Assembly (NCBI GenBank): GCA_028564675.1
Contig: JAOVVO010000039.1
Span: 1-64,000, forward strand
Direction: 5' to 3'
Source: Onchocerca lupi
Lineage: Eukaryota > Nematoda > Chromadorea > Rhabditida > Onchocercidae
Length of the DNA stretch: 64,000 bases
How positions within the stretch are numbered: position 1 is the stretch's first letter; every line of letters begins with the position of its first letter. A program made the position numbers and the translations under genes. The notes under the pieces are model-generated. The model was not told where the DNA came from. It saw only the letters and a list, made by a program, of their open reading frames with translations, and ran no database searches. Shown here in pieces: positions 49,424-63,925 of the stretch.

Positions 49424-51082
49424 CTACTGAAAATTTGTATTTGAAATTTAAATTATTTTATACCAAATAAGATGGGAACAATGAATTCGAATTTTTAAAG
49501 ACTTCAAGTTCAAATATTCATCGGGAAATGCAGAAATCATTGATATTCAAGCTATTAGTAGTGGATGATAAGAGTTTGCAGGATATCAGTCGCAGCAAGA
49601 TGCAAACTGACAATTTTCCTAATCAAACAATGGAACAGCAAATTGTTAGCGATTTATGAAATTCAATAATTTTAAAGTGGTAAATTCCTGAATTGATAAA
49701 TGATTCAACTTTAGTTTAATGACTCATTTGGCAATTGATAATGTAATCTTAGAAATTACTATCTTCAAAATTACTCCAGTTACTTGGAACCAAAACTTTA
49801 TCTTTCGCTTTTTAATCGATTTTTTTTTTTTTTTGGGAAAGCTGATATATTCAATGATGAAGTTTTTCAACAATCTTTTATATTAATTCTCACCAAAAAC
49901 TTGCTCATTCTCATTTTTGAAATTTTAATATATTGGAAATTATTCAGAAAACAAATTAAAAATAATTGTGAATTATCAATCAGAGCAAAAATCAATTCAT
50001 TTGTAAAATATTTCATACGTTTCACAGTTTGAAAATTTTAAAGCCGATTCATATGATGCGCTTAAAAAGCTAAAGCTAATTCAGCAACTTTAAAATTCTT
50101 TTCGAAATTTGAAATAAACTTATGCTGAAAACTATTCTATAAAAATAAAACATTGCAAACAATTGCTGAAAAAAAAAAAATCTAAAAAATGAGGCAACAG
50201 CAGGTAGACCTTTAGTTTAGTAATGTTTTTGTTGTTCAGCTGTTCACAGATGGTATTAATAATAATTCGAAATAGTGAAATTAAGTGGCGAATGAAAGAG
50301 TTTGAAGCTGATAGTACCAATTTTTGAATTCAGTGAAGTAGAAATGAAATTATTACAATGATATAATGGAGAACAATGCAATGTTTCCGAGTCAATGAAG
50401 TTTGCAAGCGAATAGTGAAATATGATTGTTTCTAAAAAAAAAAGAACCAAACAGTCATTGGTGAAAATTTATGAATTATTTATATATTTTTATCATTGTT
50501 TTAGCACTATGACAAGTCGAAAAGATATGCCTGAGATAAGAATGAAACGAATTTGATGTTGAATTGATTTAAATATCGAAGAAAGGAACCATTTTTAAAA
50601 CTTATCATAACTAAACAGCGACAAGATAGGCTCTTTTATCCAATAACAAATAAAAGTTTGCAAGATTTTTAATATTATTGACTAATAACATAATGATAAG
50701 ATCAACAATGATTACAAGTAGCAATAAATTTTTCATTTCATTCCTTTAAAATGATAACCGAAATTTATGATCCTAAAGTCAAGAGATTGAATTGTCTCTT
50801 ATTACCATTATCTTATTCTCGATTGAAATATTACAAATTGAAAAATGTGAACGAAATTATGCGATGATTCGTAAAAATAAACTGTAAAATGAATATTGTA
50901 TGAATTGGAAGACAGAAGTTTTTGTTTACAGTGTAAAGATAAACAATAGATATGAGAGATGACCCAATCAAATCAGACTTTTTTTCATCTACGCTGCCAA
51001 TTATTATGCAAAAAGATGAGTTCATGTATCGAGAAAGTTTTTATCAGATGAGAATGCGATATGAATAGCAGCAAATCTATTT

Positions 51083-51307
51083 TCATCGTTGTTGTTGTTG
51101 TTTGGCATTTATTTCATTAGTTAATTTATCATTCATCAAGGTTGCTACATCCGTCCTTTGTAATAGGCTGGAACTTGGCCATAAGGGGTCATTTTTTTCA
51201 GCATTAGTTCCGAAAGCCATTGAGTGAAATAAATCCATTAAGTTCTCCTCACCCATCAAAATCCTTATCTGAATCTGATCAGTGACATTGGAAGAACGGC
51301 TGTTCAT
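51083..51307 (-). CDS. Small hypothetical frame, 74 codons, Gln-run C-terminus
   Basis: ATG to TGA frame with protein-like composition (MNSRSSNVTDQIQIRI start, MDLFHSMAF and DPLWPSSSLLQRTD inside, ending NAKQQQQR). It sits in a locally less AT-rich stretch. Internal donor-like sites (GTGAGG after the codon for Met18 and a G; GTAGCA after RTD) would make it a first exon. No family recognised and no acceptor just upstream. Confidence 0.25.
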   Translation of the reverse strand: MNSRSSNVTDQIQIRILMGEENLMDLFHSMAFGTNAEKNDPLWPSSSLLQRTDVATLMNDKLTNEINAKQQQQR

Positions 51308-54300
51308 GAAGGATGATTAATTAAGGGCATTAGTCTTGCCTGGATGAACTAATCTGTTGTCCATTCATCCATGTGTGTGTAGGCATTCCTTTCTTTCTTA
51401 GAATTCAGCATTCAAATATATTTTCATCCGTTCATTTCTCTGTCTCTCTTCTCTCATCTATGTTTAATTAATTATAATATTTAACCTTTACCATCACATG
51501 GCTTAAATATGACCCGTTTAAAATCATTAGACTGCCTATGACGACAAAGCTTAATGATTCTCGAAAGGGCACGCCGCTAAAATTCATTCTTCATTTTGCG
51601 GTTAAAGATCGTATCCATTAGAATTCGATCTCAATTACACGGATCGCTTAATAGCAAGCAATTTGAGGGAGACGAAGTTTATATTTTCTTAATGATCCAA
51701 TTTATTGGATCCACAAGTATTCATTCAGTTTGAAGGACACGGCTGAGAGAAGAGCTATTAAGGACTCGAAATGAAAGGAATAAAGAGGTTGATGATCACA
51801 TCACTTTTTAGAGAAATGGATTTCAAAAATATTGAATAATGAAACCATGCTACGCTCGAACTTATAAATGAGAGTCCAATTTCATTGATGTCATTTTCAT
51901 CCAAGATTAAAGAATCACCAGATCTTTATTTATTAAATTGATGCAACTGCTAGCTGGTGTATAAACAATCTCAAAAATAAACTTTTTTTTTTTTAATAAC
52001 TTATTTGCAAAGTATATCACCTTTCTTACAGTGCAGCTTTATTGATACAATAGTCTTTGAATCTGATAAAAATGATCAAAATGGGATCCATTTCTTTTCT
52101 TCAAATTTCTCAGATTTAAAATTTCTTATACCAAATTAAAGAAGAAGAACCAGCAGTTTGGTTACATCCAAAAAATGCTGAAATGATTCTGACAAAGTTT
52201 CGAAGCGATAGACAACAATTTTATGATGTCGATTTCTTATTATAATGACAGATGTTCAATACAGGAACAACATATTTGTGTATTCAATTTATGCGTCAAT
52301 TAGATAATACTATTAAAGGTCATTTCATTCATTCTTGAAAGAAAAAGGAGAAAGGTTATCTTTTCTTCAAAAAAAAAAATCATAATATGTCATTTTTTAG
52401 AAATATCGTTTTGAGAGAAATTTACAAATCAAAACATAATGTCTGAAGAAGAGAAAAAGAAGAAAAACAAATTAATTATTTTGCTTATCACAATTTATCA
52501 TAACTTTTTGTCCTTTATTTCCATTCGCAGCTTCTTTATGATTCAAAAGTTAATTAATATTGGTAATCATTGTCAAGATCAAGCTGAAGTAAATTGACCT
52601 CTCTAGGAAAATTGAATATCAAATTATGGGCAAGATATTAAATGGTAATCGATATTTAATGATGCTTGTTAGTTCACTTATTTAAATCACCAAGACTGCT
52701 TAGGATATTACGGCTAATGCGCAATATGATTGAGACAATTTGTGCAAGCTTAAGAATATTATTCCAGAGCTTCTTCTTTTGGACTATCCAATAAAATAAT
52801 CAATAAATTTAAATCAGTTTTTAGAGAAATTACAGAAAAGCGACAAATTGAATTAGTTCGAAGATATTCTATCCTTCCAGAGGATACTAATTAACAAATT
52901 TGATATAAAAAAATAGTCCAAAAGCGAACAGACTAGAAAATCAAATGCGATAAGCACAAACATGCGAAATTCTGCTTCAATTAAATTTCGTCTATTCAAT
53001 TTTAACTGAAACCAAACATTAACTTTGAAAATCAAAACCGATTTTCATTATCTTTTTTTTTTTTTTTGAATTTCTAAGTGTGATAGCATCCTGAATGATT
53101 AAACTCGAATGATCAAATGTTTTCATATCCTAGCTTTTTAAAAGAAATCAATCAACAATTTGATTAGATACTCAGAAAAATTTCATCGTTGTTCATTTTG
53201 ATATACCAATTGTTATCTGCAAGTAATATTCCAGTGAATAGCAGTTTCTTGTTCCTGCAAAAATGTGTCGATTAAATGTGCAATATTTGATGTTCCAAAT
53301 TTTGAAGTGTTCAATATTCCAAAATTTTATAATATCAGCATAAAAACAATTATATTTGCTTAGATTTAGGGAATTAATAAATTTGAAAAAAGAATGAACT
53401 ATCGAAGTATGACAGTAAAAAAAGTTTATTTAACCGTTTATTTTCATCGATAGGACACTGAAATCAAGTCTGATACTTCTCGCATAGTCCACAAGAAATA
53501 TTATCTTTTCAATAAACTATGGTTTGCAATGATTTATTCGATACTCAGCGATAATATGCTTACAAATTTCAGAATATCCTTCAATTATTTTTTGATTAAT
53601 AGTAATTGATTTTCTATTGAATTTTAGGCAAATTAGTTTTTTTCACTTCGATGATTTTAGCTATTTTCATTAGTACGCTTAAATGAAACTTTTATACGAA
53701 AATGGAGCTAATTTGGTATGCGAATTTATTGAAGAATTTCATCCACAAGAAAAATTTCGAATGACATTCTATAATTAGGCATACTACAAAATGGGAAATT
53801 TCCAGAGAAGAATTTAATTTAAAATCCCATAAATTTCAACATGTGTAATAAAAAATTCCAAGTTACTTTTTGATTATTAGTTGTTATATACTGTACTGAC
53901 AATATTTTTATTCTTAACTCGTCTTTGAAAAGAATGCACCACCTCAAGGTAATCTCAGTGATGTCGATCAAAACTCTCATCGCCGGACAACTTCATCTTA
54001 TTCATTTAAAACTAAAATTTCATTTAAACTAAAATTTTCGTCCATTGAATTAATGAGATCAAAGATCACTACAGACATTTTTTTTGAACAGAATAAAAAT
54101 TTGTCACGAAATGCCCTTCGTAATATATCCGTATTATTAATAACTGTAAATGTGACCAACGAAAAATTGTTTTTTTTTTCTGGGGAAGTTGGTCGCCTAA
54201 AAGAAAACGTAATCAGCCGAGTTATTTCGAAATATAATTTAAATTTTTTAAAAGCTAAAAGAATTTCGTAAATGTTTCTTATTTTGTAGAGATAAAAGAT

Positions 54301-54348
54301 ATATTCATTGATTCGTTTTCTCTGATAGCCTTTGCAATTCTTCCGCTG

Positions 54349-54406
54349 CTTTTAACATTCGCAATTTTGATATTCTTCTTTTAACATTCGCAATTTCAAT
54401 ATTTTT
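54349..54406. repeat. Two-copy 29-bp tandem repeat
   Basis: CTTTTAACATTCGCAATTT followed by 10 more bases, present twice back to back (54349-54377 and 54378-54406) with three or four differences in the last ten bases. Confidence 0.9.
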
Positions 54407-57400
54407 CTGCGAAATAAAGTAATATTGAAAAACCTAAAATTGCAGGATCATTGAAATAACCTCTTTTATGCTTATCATCCCAGTGATTAGCTGTATAAGA
54501 TAACAGGCATCAATTATTAAGCAAATAAATGATACAAATTCGACACGTAAGTTTTCGATTCAACTAATTAGGAGTATTTTTATCATTTAATCTTAATTTT
54601 GAAAGAAAATTGAAATTGCGAAAATTCTTCTAATCACCAAGAACACATTTTTAAAAAAATGTGCGTTTTATGCAGAATTTTTATAAAATATATGCTTCTT
54701 TCCTGGAAAAGAATAATTTGCATCTCAAAAGTTTTCTTCAAATATTCAATTTAACATGTAATTTAATAAAACTGCTTACTTATAAATAGAAAATATATTA
54801 TCATTTATATAAGCTTTTGATGAATATCCTTTTTAGTTATATAATTTTCAAATTTAAACTATTAGTTGTTTTTCCTGTTCAGGAAAGCAATGAACTTTTA
54901 AGAACTTTTTTCCTACTCACAATTATTTCAGAATAAACCGCTTTATAGATAGGAAATGAATCCATCAAAAAAAAATTCTGTTTTCAGCATGAAAATTTCC
55001 TATTCGTCAAATCTTGAAAAAAAAAAGAATCCAAATTAAATTTGGATGTAAGAAGTTGCGATTTTAAAAGTACTGGTGTTAAAATATTGCTTCGAAATGC
55101 GGAATTGGTAATATGATGGTACAAGAATTGAAATAAGTGATATTTTTAAGTACTCTTTTGAAATGATTTATGAATTCACTCATTGTTCGCCAATTTTATG
55201 CGTATTTGTAAAAGAACTATTATTGCATCACTTTTTTTTCTTATTTTAGTAAATTTCTATTTATGAAAAGGTCACATTGAGCATGTGACATTATTTTGAA
55301 GTGTCTGAAGTCTTCTCCATCTTCCTCTTCAACGGAATAATACAATCGGACATTGAAAGTTAAGAGTGGTCTTGCGTTCACAAACATACAAACATTTTAT
55401 ATTGACTTCTTCTACAACAACATCATTATCATATTTGTGGTAAATTTAACGATTACTTAATTCAAATAACTGAAACTTTAATAGGTTGTCGTATTTTGGA
55501 AGTGAAGAAGTAAAATAAAAATGGAAGATTTCAAGAAAAAATTATTCAAATCCTGAATATTTTCAAGTATTGATCATCTGAAAATCAATTACGACTAAGG
55601 ACAAAAACAAAAAGGAAAGTTGCAGAGAAGACGTTCAAGCAGGATGTAATCGTTCAGGAATGGCAGCAAATCCGGATTTAATGAAAACAAAAAAATCCCA
55701 ATCATTATATTAAGTTATGCGTGAAAAATTGCTTCGTCCTATGTTTTCACGCAACAAATAGCAAATTTAATTATTCAAAGAATCCTTTCCTAAATTCTAA
55801 ATGTTTTACAGGCAATCCCATATGAATAGATATGCATTAGTTTTCTTTTCTTTGCATAAAAACGAATGGAATTTAAATTCAAAAAAAATTTCGATTTTAA
55901 ATTTCAGTCTTTAGAACATTAGGATAATTATACATAATCATAATTAAGCATAAATTTGCTCTTAATATTATTAAATAGTATTATTACATCGAGAAATACT
56001 TGTTAATTTGCACATCTGTTTGTATGCTGTTGCAGGTATCGGCTTTCGCTTTATTAAATAAATTTAATAAACAATTTATTCGTATGTGCGGGATAACGCT
56101 CATCTCGAGAGAACGGCTGCCAATGGGGTGGAATTATGCCAATTTTTAAAATCTTCCCACAAAATGCTTGCTCAACTTATAAAATAAATCTCTTTCTGCA
56201 AATTTTGTTGGCGAAGTGCTTAAAATCAATCGACCTATATGCAAGTTATTTGCACTGACGAAGTTTGACAAAAATTTGAATGCTTCTTAAAGAAATGGCT
56301 TTTTTTCATAATTCCAAGCAATTTCGAAGTATCCATTTGAATATGTTTTTGACGATTACTTCCACAGATTAAATTTTTATGATAACTGTTATTGTTAAAG
56401 TTTTGTATATTTTATTCACTTAATAATTCCTGGTCTAATTCTAGCCCGTTCTGATAATCAATTTCAACTGCTTATATACAGTTGATTATATCGGATTAAT
56501 TCATCAAACAAGTGCTCTAATTTGCTTGATACTCTTTATTCGATGTTTTGGAATTCTTCCATTCTATTTAAAACTATGCCATCCTTTTTTTAGTTCCTAA
56601 GATTTTCCAAAATTATTTATTATCTTAAAAAAAGTATTTTTAAAAATTAAAAATGGCAACAATATCCCATTGACCTAGCAGGTCCATCTCTGAAGAACGA
56701 ATAATTCCGGCATCGATATATAGCTATTGGATAATTTTGGCTTTATTAAATGCTCCTGGCAAATTATTCTATTCATTGTTGGAATCAAAGGTGGAGTTTC
56801 ATCATTGAAAATTTCATTCTACTCCAAGCAGATGAACTCTTTTGGTCGCTCACTGTCATCCTTCTTCATTGCAGCAATCATTTATAATTATAAACAAAGT
56901 TGCCATTTTTCAAAATTTCTAATAATAGTGGTATATATAACTAATAAGAACTTCATTCTTTTGAAATATGAATTTGCATTTTCGATCACAACTTATTTCT
57001 TTCGCTTGCGTGATAGTTGTTTTTCAAGCTTGCATTGTATGGGAAAAACTAAGCATGCAATGTGAATCTCACGCTAAGCAATATGCTAAATTCAGATTAG
57101 TCAATGAACAAAATTTATTGCTTATCTGATTTGTCGAATTTGAAGTCAAATTATACATAACAGAAAGCAACACACTGAGAATTCTTTCATTCAGATATTT
57201 GCAGCAAAATTTTATATTTTATTGAAACAAGAAATAAATTTCGAAACAGAATCTCTGGATGGCAAATGCTAAAATCCCGCGAAAGCTCTTCAAATCACTT
57301 CATTTTTCATTCACGTATCTCAATCACTCAACTTCAAAATTGAACTTCTATCCTTTGAAGTCATATATGAGGTCGCCGTAGGTCATTTATTTTCAAGTCT

Positions 57401-58212
57401 GAATTGACCTTTGATCTCCGAGTTTTTGGCCACCACTTTTCATTTAAATATTTATCAATTTGGTTACAAAATTGATTAAAGTAATGTAATAAGATGATGA
57501 TATTAAACTCAGGAATATAACCAACACATCTCTTGTAGTTGTTATATGCCAGTGAAGCCAGAGAATTTTGGAAATAAAATGAATTGCTTTTTGCCAATTT
57601 TCGCTAAACTTTTTTCAGTTAAATATTTTGAGAACATCAAAATTTTGTTATTATAGTTAAAAATAAATTTTCAAATTATTTCGGAAGTCTGAAACTTGCT
57701 TAGATACTGGTTAAAGTTCGTTACTTTTATTTCTTTTTTTAATCTTGCTGTACATTTCGAGAAACTCAGGAAGCGATATTTTGAGAAACTTTTCAGAAAT
57801 AATTAATTTTACTTTTAACGCTTTAAATCGTTTTTTCAATATTTTAGAAATAACACTTTGAATTTAAATAATATTAGTCTTTTACATTGTATTCAAGTGA
57901 TAATCCCCTAGAAATATTAAAATTTATCGATGGAAATGGTGCAGAAAGATTGCTTCTGAAATATTATATTACCTTATTGCTATCCGGCAACGATTGCAAT
58001 TTACTCCTTCCTATCGTTCAGATTTCTGCTGTAATATCGACATTTTGAGAGAATTGAAGAATATTCATGAAGTGAAAACGTCAATATTCCTACAATTCTC
58101 AATTTATAAATATTCTGTAATATTTAAATATTTAAAAATTAAGTGGCGTAGTGCATCAACATGGACATTAATAGTTTGAAGTCATTTTTTTTCCACATAA
58201 ATATTTTATGAC

Positions 58213-58243
58213 TATAGTAGTAATAGTAGTAGTAGTAGTAGTG
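58213..58243. repeat. (TAG)n microsatellite
   Basis: About nine TAG/AGT units with one TAA variant, in noncoding DNA. Confidence 0.9.
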
Positions 58244-61200
58244 AAGTGGATGAGCCACAATGAAAGCAGCTATATTTTCTGGATGATTAGCCTCATCAAT
58301 GGATGATTTCCATTTGAGCTTGAACTTATCACTGAAAAAAGAGCAAGATGCAAAATAGAATGATCAGCGATAAGCTAAACGGAACCAAAAGGAGTCTTTT
58401 TTTCTTTCCTGAAATTTTTCTCAGTAATTTCAAAATAACAATGAATCGTTTTCAATAACATTTTTGAAATTGCAAGCTAAAAATATGGAATACTTGGAGA
58501 AATGCTTGACTATTAATTCAAATCCAAAATATGTTGTTTAATTTCTCTATGCTTTATAAACTAACTTTGCTTCCAAATTTCAAGTTTAATTCTTCTTTTT
58601 TCCTATTGAAACATAAAAGTTTATAACAGCATTGAAATGAAATCTATTCCCTTAATAGAAATATAAAATATGCTGAGTAGTCAGTTTCAACGAATTCAAA
58701 AAGACATTGCTTCTATCTATTTCACTTATATTATAAAGGATTGAACCGCGATCCCACGGGAATAGTTGAAAGCAAGGACATCTCTATTATTTCTTAGACC
58801 GATCTGTTCTTTGACATACGATTAACGAAGCGCCATGCTTTAACGGAAATGTTATCAAAACGTCCACAGTATGTCAACCTGCTTAACTGTCCGATGTCTC
58901 GTCAACAATATAGGCTTGCTTATTTTAGCCTGAAATCCTACTGTCACATTCGTCACACTTTGTCCTCAGCACATGGTGTTCAAGATCATTTCTCACATTT
59001 GATAGAATTTATAAAATTGCTGACAAGTAGAGATTCCTGCTGTGCAGTAAGATTTCCTTTGCGAAATGATGTTTTTCTTCTGCTTTAGTGAATAAAAGAA
59101 ATAATTTTGCATTGATCGGCAGATTACTTCAAGTTTGCAGTTTGTGAAATGAGGATTCTGGAAACTATCAAATGTTTTCAATCAGGATTTCAAAAACCGA
59201 AAGCCAAACAGGAGACATTGGCACATTTTTAAAACAGAGAGAAGTCAGGCAACAAAATACGACAAAAGAAAGGAAGAAAAAAAAACAAAGGTAAAGATTT
59301 TTACTATCAAAACTTCATTTTCCTATGTAAGCAAAACGTTGGGCAGTATTATACATTGGATCTTGATTATTTTATCAATTCGAAGACATAAAAGGTTTGG
59401 GAACAACGGGACTTTAGTCATGGTGCCATGTTTTTAGTATCAATTCTTGGCTCCTGGCCTGCATTAGCATCAAAAGTTAGCTTGATCTAGCTATTAATTA
59501 CTGTCATTATAATCATATTCATTATTCGTCATTGCTACCAAAATATTCTGCTACTATTGCGACTATCATTTATGGTTACCAGGATTGTTAATGAGAAATC
59601 AGTCTTTATTTATTCTCAAAGTAAGGATTATTAAATCTCATTATTTTACGAGGAATTAAACTTTTGGAAAATTTGTAACAATTTATCTTCTCCTGCGCCT
59701 CAGATTCAATGACCAAATCAAATCCCACAAGAAACATTATTCATTACAAATGTATATTTGTTTAATTTTAAGAAAAAAAAAATTCGAAAGAGTTAAAATG
59801 AAACTTAACAGCTTATGAATACTATCGATACAATATTTCTGAGTAAAATGAGACAAGCGAAATGAAATCAAAATTGCTCATCTAAAGTCACCAAGAAAGT
59901 TAAGCAGCTATAAGACTGAAAAAAAAACATTCAAAAATCTCCTTTAATTTTGAGAAATTGAACCTTATTTCTGAATAAGCAAAAAAAAAAAAATAATTCA
60001 AGAAAAAAGCATTCAAGCAATGTTTTATTTATGTCGGAACAATTTGGAAAATTAATTTCAGTGGATAGGTTAGAGGTTAATTGAACAAGATCATTCTACG
60101 AATTCATTCAGCAAAAACTTTACTTTAACTTTACATTATATTTTTTTCTAAATACATAACTCTTAATAATGGTACCAAAAATGTGCATTGAACGACAGGA
60201 AAGTGCGAAACATTTAGTCTCCTTCCCATGAAAGTATTCATAAACTCTTTTTTAACCATTTAAGCAAATGAAGTTTCGCTTGATGTCGACAAATTATTAG
60301 TCTCATTAGCTGTCACTAAATTGTTTTTCTTCTTTTCCTAACAAACAATCCTCTCTATTTTTCAAAGTTTACCCATTTCCACCCATAAAAGGCCAACTTA
60401 TTGTCATTCCATACAATTATTCGCACTTTTCCTCAAGACACTAAACACTTTTTCCTGTTTTTCTTTTGAAAATCATATTCTTAGCTTATCTATCTGCTAG
60501 GGTTCAAAGTAAATTTTGAATAAAACGAAGTCGATTACTAGAATAGGTTGAAGATCAAGTATGAAAATTTTAAACTTTTGCTATTTGAAGATATATCAAG
60601 TCAGTGAGAAATGATGAAAAGAAAAATAACAAATCAGTTTAGGAAATGTTTTGATAGTTCAATCGCAGATTTTAAATTTTCATCATGTTTTTGTAAGAAA
60701 GATCATTTTATTCTTCATTGATCGTTAAGAAGCTTTGTCATGGAAATATATTAAAATTAATTGAAAAAATTACTCAATGCATGTATTTAATTGAAAAAAT
60801 TTTCATTTATTCATCTTGATTATGAAAACTTTCTGATTTTCCTCTAATTTCAAGTGATTCAATATATGTTGCTGAAATCATATACTCATAAGTATATTTA
60901 GAAAAAATTTTGCTAGTCGATTTGAATCCCTTTTTTTCATTTTTGTGAAATAATTAAAGCTAAAATACTATAAACATCATAATAATATCAAAAAATGAGA
61001 AGTTTTACATACAATCGCTCAAGCGGTTCATTGCAAAATTTTCGAAATTTGCAAAACATGCACTTAAATATTATTATTTTAATACGCCAAAAATTGGAAG
61101 TTCTTTTATTTTCCATGTCTTGTTTATTTATGTCCATATATATTCTTTCGCTCATATCAACATATCTTCTATTATTTTCGATAAATTTGAAAAAGATCAG

Positions 61201-63925
61201 ACAATTTTAAAGCATTTTGGAAGAAGTAAAACAACTTTTAAAAAAAGTTGTAAAGGAACATAACTGCAAAACGGTGGTTGAAAATGTATTTCTATTTGCA
61301 TCAAATTCTTATTCCAAGAAGTAAAGACTCAGCTTCAGTTCCTATTCTGCAAAAAAAACTTTGAAAAGATTTACATTACTTATCGAACTTGATAAATTAA
61401 GCTTTAGAAGGTAAAATGAGCCTTTTATGCTTTTCTGTTATCACACAACTGAAATCTGAGACATATTTTATTCCTGTTTTGATTTTAAGACAAGAGAGTA
61501 CAGCGTACAATTTCTTTTTCATATTCAAACATGAAATGCTAATGCTATGATAATGATCTTCTATTTATTTTATAGGAAAAATGTCATAATTTTTATTAAA
61601 ATTATAACATTTTTTGGTTCTTTTTTTTTGCTAAATAGGATTTTTTGAAAAAATTTTTGATTTATTAATTTTAAACCATTTATGTAAATGAAACTAAAAA
61701 ATTTAGTCAAAGCTTTGAGTTGCTTCACATGTCACGCCATGATGATAAATTATGTAATAGTGGATTTTCCACAATAGAGCAGAAATTACTCTCTGGTCTG
61801 ACTTATTCATTTGGTTTAGTAAATGAAACGATATGATCATCTTCAACAAATATTTCAATTGCATGATTCAGCAACATTTCAAGATAGGAATAAAAATTAT
61901 AATTTATTGAAACTTTTTTTTTTCAATTTTTATAGTTTTTAGGTCAATTTTAGTTTGAAAGAACCAGATAGTAAGTTGATGGGAATGTATCAACACACAA
62001 GAACTCCATCTTTATTCAAGCACTCTCATGAAAATTCGCTGTATACGAAACTAATTCTTTTTTATCCAAAAAACTCCTCTAATATATGTCTACTTCAGCT
62101 GGTAGAATTCTACTGCTGGCTTGAAATTGGATAATGAAATCATTTTTGAATGTAAAGAAAAAAAAATTTATTTGTGAATAAAACTGTGTTGCAAAAAGTT
62201 TGAATATTTTTCTTTACACAAAGAAAGAGAGAGAGTTTTCCTCTTCTTGCCATTATTCATACTTCCCAATACCTTGTGAGAACAATTTACATATTTCTAA
62301 TTACTGAATTTTTTCATTTGAGAATTGAGTTAGAAGTGAATTTTTGTTTGCTAATGCTAATCAAAAATTTATAATTTCTTTTAATTTTCCTTTAATAATG
62401 GACGTTTGTCCATTCATTCATACTGAAATTCTTCCAAAATTCATACTTTATTCGCTCAGAGAAAGTCAGTTGCGTGATTTTTTTACTTTCATTTATTTTT
62501 CTTATATATTTACTTTTATTTTATTTTTTTTACTTATTTTTTCCTAAAAATTCAAGTTTTTTTTCGTTTTAATACCATTTCGCTCACGGCACTCTTTAGG
62601 ATCGACGAGAATATTCATTCGAAGGATTTCAGAAGCTATCAGTTCCTTAAACTTGTTAATGTCCTTAGATTAGTCCGGAGTAAATGCCTGAGCATATAAG
62701 GGCATGCATTATTCTAGGCTAATAAACTAGGCCATTTGTCTCATATCACTCTAATCTACTGATAAGCATTGGAAAAAGATCTACTGATAAGAATGAAAAA
62801 AGTTGCAATGATCTTCAGATTTTGCAATTATTTTTGATTGAAAAAATTAATTTTGCCACTTGTAGAATGTATAATTGCTCGATGTAACTTATCATCAGTA
62901 TAGATGGAGCTGATAGAAAGCATTAGTCATCGATGGGAAATGGGTGGCAGTTGATTCAGTTGGGCCAATGATAGTGTTCTCATTATTCCAAGTTGCAACG
63001 AAAGCTTTAAGCTTTGTTTAGTCTCGTTCTTCCTAGTTATCACTTCCCAGAACTCTTATGAACAAATTTTCGTCATATATTTTGAATTCATTTCCTGAAA
63101 AAAAACTGTTACTTTTTCTTTTAAATAATCAAAATTTTGAAAAAATATTAGATTATTTGAAGAAAACTTCGAAAAAACATAAGTTATATTATTGCCGATA
63201 AGAATTGAGTAATCGTTCGTACTATTATATTATTACAAACAAAAGAATTCTGAATAAATTATGAATGAAATTTATTAAATAATTGGTTGATTGATAGAAG
63301 TTCTTTCTTATTTAATTTCCTGAAATTAACTAACCAAAGGTATAATTTTCTCCATGTTTCAATCATTTTGCGGACGACATTCTGCAAATATAGTTCAAAG
63401 ATTGAACTATCAAAAAAAACTTAAATACTGAACACATTTTCATGAGTTTAGTAAAAGCGCAAAAAAATTTTTGAGATGAGGATAAGCGATTATTTTAGTG
63501 AAGGGAATTTTTTGCAAAATCAGAATTACTCGATTAACTCATAAACATGATTTAGCTCATTAAAAATTAGGAAACATGATATTGATGTGGAACCGGATTT
63601 CATTTCCGGAAGTAAATAGTCCTAGTTAAACTTTAATAACTTTAGCTCATCTGAAAGCGATTATTTATCTTCGAATAATGATCTCAAATGGTATGTATAT
63701 CTAATTTGGTTACATACAAAATTACTCAATTGCACTTAAATTTAACATAAATTTGATAATTACTTTGACAGAAATCGATGATATGATGATTCGTTCTTTG
63801 CAGCAACTGAAATGAAAAAATCTCACTGTAAATGTTGTAGGAAATTATTGAACTGATCATCACATCAATTTATTTGATCTCTGTTTTTCAGCCTTTGAGT
63901 TATTTGACCTTTGACATTATTTCAG

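Noticed and set aside
58849..59088. 79-codon plus-strand frame in a less AT-rich stretch.
   Set aside because: Composition is fairly balanced, but there is no acceptor, donor or recognisable motif, and it reads equally like a diverged relic.
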